In this document: positions 1-7,418 of the stretch, in pieces
How positions within the stretch are numbered: position 1 is the stretch's first letter
Layout of the letters: each line of letters opens with the position of its first letter
DNA from: Flavobacteriales bacterium
GTDB lineage: Bacteria; Bacteroidota; Bacteroidia; Flavobacteriales; Flavobacteriaceae
Reading direction: 5' to 3'
Length of the DNA stretch: 32,445 nt
NCBI GenBank assembly: GCA_003232435.1
Contig: QIJL01000083.1
Span: 1 to 32,445 of the forward strand
Notes under the pieces: generated by a model
The model's database searches: none
What the model saw: the letters and a program-made list of their open reading frames with translations, nothing else
What the model was told of the DNA's origin: nothing
Program-made: the position numbers and the translations under genes

Positions 1-14
1 CCTATGCCACTATC

Positions 15-62
15 TATACTCATGACACATGAAAATTCGGGTTTTCATGTGTCATGAGTATA
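15..62. repeat. Perfect 21-bp inverted repeat (hairpin), 6-nt loop
   Basis: Bases 15-35 and 42-62 are exact reverse complements, separated by the loop TTCGGG. The stem lies 8 bases outside the left end of the IS5-family element. Neither strand shows a T-run directly after the stem, so a classic intrinsic terminator is not clear. It could be a bidirectional terminator of a gene to the left, an extragenic palindrome, or an insertion target. The pairing is seen directly; the role is unknown. Confidence 0.85.
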
Positions 63-69
63 TCTAAAT

Positions 70-1560
70 AGGGTCTCCTCAGAAAGTCAGAACTGAAAAT
101 TGTTGATCTGGGCGAACTTTACCAGATTGGTCACAAAGAGTACCGCTCCTATCCATGAGTGGGATGTACCGCTGAGCTTGGCCTTGATATTGTTGAGGCC
201 ATAACCCTGCTTTGCCTGGCCGAACTTGCCCTCTATCTGGTTTCGCTCGTTGAACTCCTTTTTCCTTTTCCTCTTTTGGTAGGTGGTCAGTTCCGGCCTC
301 TTTCCCTTTTCCGCAACGGTCATCCTTATGCCTCTCTCCCTGCACCAGTTCCTGTTGGCGTTGGTGCCGTATATCTTGTCCACCTGCACGAGTTCCGGAT
401 AATGCCCGTAGAGCTCCCTGTAGGATTCGGCGTGGGGGACCAGGTCGGCGCTCTCGTTGTAGGCGTCCCAGCTCAAGGTCTCGGCCTTGGCGAAGCCGTT
501 GGCGTGGGTCAGGCCGATCTTTGTCCCGAACTCTACCTTCTTGCCCGCCTTCCCCCTGACGATGGGCCTCACGTAAGGTTGGGAGATGCTTACGATCCGG
601 TCCTTGCACCTGTTCGTCCTGTTGGAGTACATTTCCCTCTGCTGGTCGTTGACCGTGCGCACGACCCAGAAGTCCCTCGTCATTTTATGCGGCAACGGGT
701 TTTCCTCCAGCAGGTCCAACATCGTGTCGATACTGCGGATATTGCGGTCAAGGCAGTTCAAGTGGTAACGTATCGCGCTCCTCAGCGTCTTTTTGTTGGC
801 CTGTCTTTTTTTGGACTCGGCCAGGTATTTCCCGCGGGCCACCTTCCTATAGGTCCTGGGCTTGACCTTCATTTCGCCCCTCAGATGGTCGAACAGGACA
901 TCTATGATCGCCTCGGTCCTTTCCCTGGCCGTGTCGAGCAGGCCAAGGTCGTTGGGGTAGGCAATGTTCTGGTCGGCAACGGTGGCATCCAATTTGAGCT
1001 TCCCCTTGTTCCTTTTCCTTTGTCCGTCGTTCTTGCCCTGTCCCGTCGTACCGCCATGGCAGATGGTGGCCAGCACATCGGAGAAGGAATTGAAGGTGTC
1101 GTTGCCGAGCTTCTTCCTCCATTCCACGAACAGCGAGGGGGAGAACAAAGGATCGGGCGAGAACTCGTCCAGCCCCAAAAAGAACTGCATGTAGGGGTTC
1201 TCCTCGATGATGCGGACCGTTTGATCGTCGCTCAGGTTCAGTTTGTGCTTGATGATCAGGCTGCCGATCACGATGCGGGGGTCGATGGCCGTCCTGCCGC
1301 TATCGGGGAAGTGCAGTACATAGATCTTGGCGCACTTGTCCCATGGGAAATGGAACGCCAGACGGATCCAACGGTTGTCACGGTTCAGTTTCATTTGGTA
1401 AAGATTGCCGAATTCCTCAATTTTGAGCTGGTGCTGTGAAGTATATTGTACCATATGCAAAGTATATCAACAAATATACAAAATAATTTGCATATAAATA
1501 TCATGAAATTCTACATAATTTACTGAAAATTAACGGGTTGCATCCATATGAGGAGACCCT
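70..1560 (-). mobile_element. IS5-family insertion sequence
   Basis: The element is bounded by a perfect 12-bp inverted repeat: AGGGTCTCCTCA at 70-81 and its complement at 1549-1560. It carries one transposase gene on the minus strand. The right end is followed by a second copy of a 22-base stretch including the inverted repeat (1561-1582), so the true outer boundary may be 1582. No clean 4-base target duplication is visible with either boundary. The interior is clearly richer in G+C than the eCIS genes, which fits a recent arrival. Confidence 0.85.
87..1454 (-). CDS. IS5-family transposase (DDE)
   Basis: This 455-aa protein catalyses movement of the surrounding IS. The N-terminal part (about residues 1-115) resembles the InsH-type transposase N-terminal domain. 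The catalytic DDE triad is readable as D156 (KLDATVADQ), D359 (VQVDKIYG) and E408 (NQIEGKFGQAKQGYG), the last with the IS5-type helix after it. I chose the ATG at 1454; a TTG two codons upstream is also open. The gene looks intact and full length. A 9-bp inverted repeat (1453-1461 and 1487-1495) covers the start and could fold the start codon into a stem. Codon use is much richer in G and C than in the neighbouring eCIS genes. Family assignment is confident; the IS subgroup is not resolved. Confidence 0.9.
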   Translation of the reverse strand: MVQYTSQHQLKIEEFGNLYQMKLNRDNRWIRLAFHFPWDKCAKIYVLHFPDSGRTAIDPRIVIGSLIIKHKLNLSDDQTVRIIEENPYMQFFLGLDEFSPDPLFSPSLFVEWRKKLGNDTFNSFSDVLATICHGGTTGQGKNDGQRKRNKGKLKLDATVADQNIAYPNDLGLLDTARERTEAIIDVLFDHLRGEMKVKPRTYRKVARGKYLAESKKRQANKKTLRSAIRYHLNCLDRNIRSIDTMLDLLEENPLPHKMTRDFWVVRTVNDQQREMYSNRTNRCKDRIVSISQPYVRPIVRGKAGKKVEFGTKIGLTHANGFAKAETLSWDAYNESADLVPHAESYRELYGHYPELVQVDKIYGTNANRNWCRERGIRMTVAEKGKRPELTTYQKRKRKKEFNERNQIEGKFGQAKQGYGLNNIKAKLSGTSHSWIGAVLFVTNLVKFAQINNFQF

Positions 1561-1582
1561 AGCATCCATATGAGGAGACCCT
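1539..1582. repeat. Tandem duplication of the IS5 right end
   Basis: Two adjacent 22-base copies (1539-1560 and 1561-1582) share GCATCCATATGAGGAGACCC; only the first bases differ. Each contains one copy of the terminal inverted repeat. This leaves the element with two candidate right ends. Confidence 0.8.
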
Positions 1583-1829
1583 AATTAATATGGTTTCTGA
1601 ATAACCAATTTTTTCCTATTCCAAAGTGGAGTTTTATCCGAAATATAGATATTGAGGAATCATTTCCTAGAACAAACGTAGCAGCCAGCTAGTAATCTAG
1701 GAATGTAATTCCTATTCTAGACTTTGCTGTGCTGCGTATCAGACTATATTCGCAATAGGCGACCAGAGATACTGGTGTGATGATGTGGTAATATAGTTCT
1801 TCGAGTTCACATATTCAATGCAATTAGAT
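1583..1829. other. Intergenic stretch downstream of the eCIS operon
   Basis: No convincing gene is seen. Two weak palindromes are present (AGGAAT-gta-ATTCCT near 1698-1712 and ACCAG-agata-CTGGT near 1765-1780). Neither has a following T-run on the minus strand, so no clear transcription terminator for the operon can be called here. Confidence 0.5.
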
Positions 1830-2657
1830 TTACGCTATTACCGACGCAATAATGGTATTGACGTCGTTTTCTGAATGTCCTGTAAAACCGTTTAACCATG
1901 AAGCAGTTTCCTCATGATCAATAAAACTATTTAATGCTTCCAGAACGCTATTTCTGCTTTGCAAGGGCAAACCCTCCAAAACTTCGGTTAAATTATCTAT
2001 AAGATGTAGTGGAGTATTTTTTCTTTTGCAAAGCTCGAAGGCGATCTTACCAGTAAGATCTAAAAACTCTAAATAATTATTTTTTGTGGTGATGGGTGTT
2101 GGTATTTGCAATTTTTCAAAAACTGTTTTTACCATTCTTTTTGTTTGTGGGCCCCATAGTCCGTCTACCAAAATTTCTTCTCCGTAAAGATATTTTAATA
2201 CCATTTGCACATAGAAGGTTTCGGATTGAGAACTTTCATTAAAATCGACGGGTACATTTGTATCCAAATGCCAATGATCCTCATGGTTGGGATAAAAATG
2301 ATTTAATACCAGGCCAAAATGTTTCCTAAGAAAGGACTCTATTCCTAAATAGAGTTCTTTTTGATGCGTGAAATTTAAGGTGACCAAAGATTCATCATTC
2401 CAAAAAATGGCATCAAGATCAAACGCCCGCCCATGACCATGCTGTCCTGGTTTGTCAACAAAAATTCCCGCAGTAGTTATAATTTCAGGAGTTCCTAAAG
2501 GACATTTCTCAAATACCTCCTTAAATGCTTTTTCAATTGTGGCAAAAAATGTTTCATCTACCGAAAAATTACGTTGTTGCCCTCTGGTGCCATAAGGGTG
2601 ATTCGTCAATCTTGCATAGTGCAAAGGGATGCCATTGATGTTGTTCGTTGTTTTCAT
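1830..2657 (-). CDS. M15/extensin-like zinc peptidase with peptidoglycan-binding repeat
   Basis: A 275-aa protein with the sequence pattern of the extensin-like C-terminal/M15 fold: H75 and D80 in HGRAFDLD, then H125, H128 and H130 in NHEDHWHLD, which together resemble the H-D-H zinc site of DD-/L,D-endopeptidases. Residues about 150-180 contain VDGLWGPQTKR, the signature of a peptidoglycan-binding type 1 repeat. The remaining C-terminus (about 190-275) is helical and not recognised. There is no signal peptide, so the protein starts in the cytoplasm. It is the last gene of the eCIS block, 161 bases after the nuclease-type effector. Likely roles are cleaving cell wall to free assembled particles, or acting as cargo; I cannot choose between them. 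No terminator is obvious after it. Confidence 0.75.
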   Translation of the reverse strand: MKTTNNINGIPLHYARLTNHPYGTRGQQRNFSVDETFFATIEKAFKEVFEKCPLGTPEIITTAGIFVDKPGQHGHGRAFDLDAIFWNDESLVTLNFTHQKELYLGIESFLRKHFGLVLNHFYPNHEDHWHLDTNVPVDFNESSQSETFYVQMVLKYLYGEEILVDGLWGPQTKRMVKTVFEKLQIPTPITTKNNYLEFLDLTGKIAFELCKRKNTPLHLIDNLTEVLEGLPLQSRNSVLEALNSFIDHEETASWLNGFTGHSENDVNTIIASVIA

Positions 2658-2818
2658 ATCATTATTATAAATGTTACTAATGTATAAGTATTTGGTTAGA
2701 ATAAAAGCGGTTTAAGGGGATTCTAAATCATTATTTTTGGAGTCTTTAAAATTTCTGAGATAGGTCTTGCTAGTCAGATTAGTTTTGAGAACCTTTATAC
2801 TGTTACCTATTATTTTAG

Positions 2819-5548
2819 CTACCATGGTGAAATTCTTAAAAGCCCATTTCTTAAATCTATTCCGATAGCCTGAAAAGTCATATTATTACTTAATCGAACT
2901 TCGTCCAATAGGCGTTGGGCGGCGATTACCGAATCTCCATCCAAAAACATCCAATTTGAATTAAGTGGAGGGGAAATAGCAGTTTGTAATCTTGAAACTA
3001 CAAAACTCCTTCCGTCCGCCTGTGCGGGGCTTAAGTTTGGAATTATTCCTCGTGATGAGGATTTTACTTCAAAAAAGCCAAGTCTGCCAGTTGTACTATT
3101 TCTTGCGATAATGTCAATTCCATTATCTGATACGTTTCTAATTTTAGTCAAAATGTCCCAACCATTACCAATGAGAAAATTTTCAGCAGCTATTTCGCCA
3201 GTTTCTCCAACAAGATGTGTGAATGGAATGATTCTTTCATCAATACCATTTTCCAAAAGATTTGCATTTTCATAAAGTGAATCACCTGCTCGCGCATACC
3301 CCGTATCTGGTAGACCCTCATGAAAGTCGGGGTCATTGGAAAAAGGAGTTCTATTGGATTGGGGTATTCCGTCACCAAAGTTTCCATTATTTATTGATGC
3401 TACTGGAGCTTCTGGTCTGCTTCCTAGATTTTCTGGAAAATGTGTTTGTCCTACTGCTATTGGCATCTCGTGTTCTATTGGAACTGGATGTGTATTGGCC
3501 TCACTATTTGGGAAATGAACATTATCATTGGCAGCCTCTGGCATTTCTGTCGCTTGTCGACGTTGTCTAAAGTCACCTATATCCGTAACAGGATTATTGG
3601 TATTTTGGGGTAAAGGCGAAGGTGATGTACCCACTCTTTCCGACGGAAATGGAATTACATTATCCGCCGGAGTTGAAATATCAACTACATCTTCTGCGAC
3701 ATCTACAACGTTTTCTGTTGTCCGAGAAATATCTAAAAGGTCCTCTCCAATATTCAATGAGCGCAACAACCTTCGGATGGCTGGCGAAGCGTTCATTAGG
3801 CGCCTAAGTGTACTTGCAAGACGCCCGCCCACTCTTGCGCTTTGGCCAATAACACCTATTCCACGAATAAGATTTCCTACTCCCCCAGTAGTAACAGCAA
3901 GAAGAAGTTCAAGAAGAATTTCAAAGACAATTATTCCGGTGATGTTTCCAGTTATTCGACCTTTTTCAAATACACTTTGTCGAATAAAATCTTCGGTAAA
4001 GGCAGTTGCTGCATGCAAGCCAAGCGCTTCTCCTAAATCACTAGACAATTGCAAGATAATAGTAGGATCTTCTCTCAATTCTTCCCCAAACTGCTGTAAC
4101 CCATCATAAATTGCTCTTATCTGCGCATATTCTCTCCTTCTTTGTATAATATATTCCGCGGGATTTCTAACATATTCGGCAGCTTCTTCTCCAATGTTTG
4201 AAATTATAGCTGATGGTGTGAAATTGCTTGCAAATTGTACCAAACCCCAAAGTCCCTCCAAAAGCCCTGTAAGTCCGTTCCATACTCCAACAGGCAACCC
4301 TAGTAAAAATCCTCCATAAAATTGCAATGGATTCCTAATAAGATCGTCATTGGCATCTTGAAGATCCCCAGGCGCCAATTCAGATAAGAAACTGAAAGCA
4401 AACGCGACCCCAAAAGCCCCACCTGCCTGATTATTTAAAGTAGCTAAGGCCAAGGCTTCGCTTGCACCACCTTGGGCAATTTGATCTCTAGCTAGTTGTG
4501 TCATTCCAGAGGCGGCTCTTCTACCTATATTTAAAATTTCTTGTCGGCGCAATAAATTTTGCTCATAAATTCGAAATTGTCCTATAAATTGGTCATTTTC
4601 TGCACTATTTTCTGTCATATTCGATACAAGACTTCGTAGGCTTAAAACCTCCCTCTGAAGTTCAGAAGTAGTCAGCCTATCGGCCATTGACTGCCAGTTC
4701 TCGTCATTATTTTGTTGTTGAGGTCTTTGGTTATTGCGATTGACAATAGGTCTATTCACTCTTCTTTGAGTTGCTGTTCTAAGATGACTCAAGGCAAAAC
4801 TTATTCTAGCAGTTTCTTCAGACGAATCTATTTGCACTCCTAACCACTCTTCCAATTCATCAATTTCGTTTTGAACTTCAGTAGTGGACCATTGTTGTAT
4901 ATTGGGCGTACTTTGAAACCAATCCTGTGGTGACCTTCTTATCAAAACATTATGCTGTTGTTGTAAAGTATGTGTTAGCTCATGTGCCAACAAATGTTTT
5001 CCATCATTGGACTCTGGATTATATTGTCCGGAATTAAAGTAGATATCACTACCAACGGCAAATGCCTTAGCGTCTATGTCTCTAGATAAGTGGATGGCCT
5101 CTCTACCCGTATGAATATTAATTTTTGAAAAATCGGATCCGAACCTGTTTTCCATAAAACTTTGGGTTGGTTGAGGTAAGGGTTGCCCGTTTCCTCTTGT
5201 CGTTGCAATACGCTTAGAAACAGATTCGGATACCGTTTGACCACTATTTACACTTTTCTTTTGAATGAAGGGGGCTATTGGTTTTCGTAGAATTTTATCT
5301 TCCTCACAAGAAGCGCATTTTCTTTGAATAAATGATTGTTCAGGCATTCGCATCACTCTATCAGCAACAGCATCGACCTCACGCTCCAAAGGATCATCAA
5401 TAGCGCCTACAGCAAGCTTGTGTTGAATAGAGAGATTACTAAAACCAAAATCAGTTGGTTTTTTGATTGCTTCCTGATTACCGGGATGTACAACTTCTGC
5501 GGTGGCGTTTGCCACGCTATTTTCTGTTTTAGATTGGTGTTCGGCCAT
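2819..5548 (-). CDS. eCIS cargo candidate: DUF4157 N-terminus, C-terminal PD-(D/E)XK-like nuclease
   Basis: This 909-aa protein has the eCIS-core module (DUF4157) in its first 200 residues, with a C78-x2-C81 pair and the zincin-type motif H189-E-L-T-H193. The middle (about 420-610) carries long hydrophobic stretches (around GGFLLGLPVGVWNG and IIVFEILLELLLAV), as often seen before toxin tips. Residues 781-909 form a new domain: EIAAENFL, then NGIDII (D812), then FFEVKSS (E827, K829). D...E-x-K with a preceding helix is the layout of restriction-endonuclease-fold nucleases. I infer a DNA- or RNA-cleaving toxin delivered by the particle. No small immunity gene follows, which fits non-kin or eukaryotic targets. 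It starts 11 bases after the preceding effector gene. Confidence 0.8.
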   Translation of the reverse strand: MAEHQSKTENSVANATAEVVHPGNQEAIKKPTDFGFSNLSIQHKLAVGAIDDPLEREVDAVADRVMRMPEQSFIQRKCASCEEDKILRKPIAPFIQKKSVNSGQTVSESVSKRIATTRGNGQPLPQPTQSFMENRFGSDFSKINIHTGREAIHLSRDIDAKAFAVGSDIYFNSGQYNPESNDGKHLLAHELTHTLQQQHNVLIRRSPQDWFQSTPNIQQWSTTEVQNEIDELEEWLGVQIDSSEETARISFALSHLRTATQRRVNRPIVNRNNQRPQQQNNDENWQSMADRLTTSELQREVLSLRSLVSNMTENSAENDQFIGQFRIYEQNLLRRQEILNIGRRAASGMTQLARDQIAQGGASEALALATLNNQAGGAFGVAFAFSFLSELAPGDLQDANDDLIRNPLQFYGGFLLGLPVGVWNGLTGLLEGLWGLVQFASNFTPSAIISNIGEEAAEYVRNPAEYIIQRRREYAQIRAIYDGLQQFGEELREDPTIILQLSSDLGEALGLHAATAFTEDFIRQSVFEKGRITGNITGIIVFEILLELLLAVTTGGVGNLIRGIGVIGQSARVGGRLASTLRRLMNASPAIRRLLRSLNIGEDLLDISRTTENVVDVAEDVVDISTPADNVIPFPSERVGTSPSPLPQNTNNPVTDIGDFRQRRQATEMPEAANDNVHFPNSEANTHPVPIEHEMPIAVGQTHFPENLGSRPEAPVASINNGNFGDGIPQSNRTPFSNDPDFHEGLPDTGYARAGDSLYENANLLENGIDERIIPFTHLVGETGEIAAENFLIGNGWDILTKIRNVSDNGIDIIARNSTTGRLGFFEVKSSSRGIIPNLSPAQADGRSFVVSRLQTAISPPLNSNWMFLDGDSVIAAQRLLDEVRLSNNMTFQAIGIDLRNGLLRISPW

Positions 5549-5559
5549 AAATACAATGA

Positions 5560-7281
5560 TTAAAAACTACCGCCTAGATTGATCCCAATTCTATAATATG
5601 GATTGTTTTCCCTCCCTAAATCAAGGACACCCCCGGCCCCTTCAATTCCCAATCGAAATTGTGAATTAAATAGTAAATTCAAATTTCCACCTCCTTCTGC
5701 ATAACCTGAAAATTCCTCGGATGGCAAGAGACTATTCGATGCTCCGAAATTATACGCGCCGCCCGCTTCACCAAAACCGGAGATACCAAATGATACGCTA
5801 GAGTTTCCGAATGAATTTCTATAATTAAGCCCAGCCCGGAATCCCAACATAAGGCCATATATACTATCAAAAGAATTGTCATAGCCTATTAATGCATTAA
5901 CTCGGGGGCCGAATTCCAGATTAAATCTTCTCATATCACTCAAGGGGATACCTAATTGTAGGCCTAATCCAAAGTAGCCTCCTCCTCCCAGTTCACTTCC
6001 TAACCCTCCAAGATGTACCGTTGGAGAAATTTCTACCGCACTATCTCTTACCCTAGAAAGTATATCTACCTGTTGACACCAGTTCGCATCTGGCAGTGCA
6101 CCAGCATTCCTGATGTTGCCACCACTCATTATATTATCTGGATCCGAGCTGTGGTCATTGCCCTCTATGTCGCCTCCTGAATAGTCTGCCACATGTCCTG
6201 TTTCATGGGCCAGAGTATCCGCCGGCGCAACATTTAAGTCCCAAATAATATTGTCATTGGCTGGATCGGTGTTAGCGCGGGCCGTTATCCTTGCTCCTTG
6301 CCAGGTTTGGCTAAGTGAAGAGCCAGTTACGAGCATTCTAATACCACCTGCCCTGCCCGTATTAATGTTTGCAATATTGCTATCACGAAGAGCTGCGTCA
6401 GCGGCCACATCGCCGTCATAGTCCCCATCGCTCGGAGCAGGTTTATTCATACGGTTCCAATCGTATAGGGTTCTTACTCTAATGTTGCAACTATTTCCAG
6501 TTTCGGTACAACAATGGTTGATGGATGCTCGCAATGTGGCGATTGAGTCTCTTATCAGACTCATTGTTGTTTCGTTTGTGCTTGCACTTGAATCGAAACC
6601 AACATGTATCCACAAATTTCTTCTCCTTCCAGGGGCCGCCTGTTTCTGTATCAATTCATCTTTTTGTAAAGTATTTTTAACTTCTACCTGTTGTAAGGTA
6701 TGTGTCAATTCATGCGCCAGCAAATGTTTTCCTTCCGAAGTATCAGGAGCATACTGCCCCGAATTAAAATAAATATCATTTCCAACAGTAAAAGCCTTTG
6801 CTCCTAAATCTCGAGACAAGTTTGCGGCCTCACTATTCGTATGAATACCCACATTAGAGAAATCGGTTTCAAAACGACTTTCCATAAAACTTTTAGTTGA
6901 ACCTGAGAGCGGACTTCCTTTGCCTCTTGAGGAATTTATTTGATTTGATACCGAATCAGAAACTACTATTCCGCCTTGTAAACTTTTCTTTTGTATAAAT
7001 GAAGTTATAGGTTTGCGCCTTAATTTGTCTTCCTCTTCACAAGAATCGCACTTTCTTTGAATAAAAGACTGTTCGGGCATTCGCATTATTGTATCAGCAA
7101 CAGCATCGGCCTCTCGCTCTAAAGGATCATCAATAGCCCCTACTGAAAGCTTTGGTTGAATCGGGAGGTTTATGAAACTAAAATCACTTGAGTTTTTAGT
7201 TGCTTCCAGATTCCCTTTATGCGCTATCTCGGCCATAGTTTCGGAGGTATTCTTCTCAATTTTTGACTGATGTTCTGCCAT
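5560..7281 (-). CDS. eCIS cargo candidate: DUF4157, second zincin motif, beta-barrel-like C-terminus
   Basis: A 573-aa protein. Residues 1-200 are the DUF4157/eCIS-core module with C78-x2-C81 and H190-E-L-T-H194, very close in sequence to the module of the next gene. Residues about 220-415 look like a separate metallopeptidase: LAHETGH (H359, E360, H363), then NDH (H377) and DPDNIMSGG, resembling the metzincin zinc site and Met-turn, though the usual spacing of the third ligand is not met. Residues about 421-573 alternate glycine, aromatic and polar residues (for example FGLGLQLGIPL and YRIGINLGGSF), like short outer-membrane barrel strands. I infer a protease effector. A 137-base gap precedes it, which could hold its own promoter, but none is recognisable. 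Confidence 0.75.
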   Translation of the reverse strand: MAEHQSKIEKNTSETMAEIAHKGNLEATKNSSDFSFINLPIQPKLSVGAIDDPLEREADAVADTIMRMPEQSFIQRKCDSCEEEDKLRRKPITSFIQKKSLQGGIVVSDSVSNQINSSRGKGSPLSGSTKSFMESRFETDFSNVGIHTNSEAANLSRDLGAKAFTVGNDIYFNSGQYAPDTSEGKHLLAHELTHTLQQVEVKNTLQKDELIQKQAAPGRRRNLWIHVGFDSSASTNETTMSLIRDSIATLRASINHCCTETGNSCNIRVRTLYDWNRMNKPAPSDGDYDGDVAADAALRDSNIANINTGRAGGIRMLVTGSSLSQTWQGARITARANTDPANDNIIWDLNVAPADTLAHETGHVADYSGGDIEGNDHSSDPDNIMSGGNIRNAGALPDANWCQQVDILSRVRDSAVEISPTVHLGGLGSELGGGGYFGLGLQLGIPLSDMRRFNLEFGPRVNALIGYDNSFDSIYGLMLGFRAGLNYRNSFGNSSVSFGISGFGEAGGAYNFGASNSLLPSEEFSGYAEGGGNLNLLFNSQFRLGIEGAGGVLDLGRENNPYYRIGINLGGSF

Positions 7282-7418
7282 GTAGTTTTGGGTTAAAATT
7301 AAATCCGATATTCAATTCAAATGAATTGTTCATAATCCTCTTACCATAATTTTATATTGCTTCATTTAAGCGATGAAAGCGCCCATGTAGATTATTTTAA
7401 TTTGCGAAACCGAATGCA
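7282..7418. other. 137-base gap between effector genes
   Basis: One of the two largest gaps inside the eCIS block. It contains a short palindrome (AATTCA-aa-TGAATT, near 7317-7330) and no convincing Bacteroidetes promoter (TTG plus TAnnTTTG) on the minus strand. It marks the break between the first effector and the two later ones. Confidence 0.4.

Noticed and set aside
159-1439. Long plus-strand open frame (426 codons) opposite the IS5 transposase
   Set aside because: It is a mirror frame caused by GC-rich codons of the real transposase; the protein is low-complexity in Val, Leu and Gly and shows no known motif.
70-1560. A 4-base target-site duplication for the IS5 element
   Set aside because: Flanking bases (AATA or AAAT on the left; AGCA or AATT on the right) do not match for either candidate right end.
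2658-2818. Possible immunity gene between the nuclease-type effector and the M15 peptidase
   Set aside because: The 161-base gap holds no ORF of useful length on either strand and no clear promoter.
3262-4109. Several plus-strand frames inside the nuclease-type effector gene
   Set aside because: They overlap an intact, recognisable minus-strand gene and have no start context or motifs.
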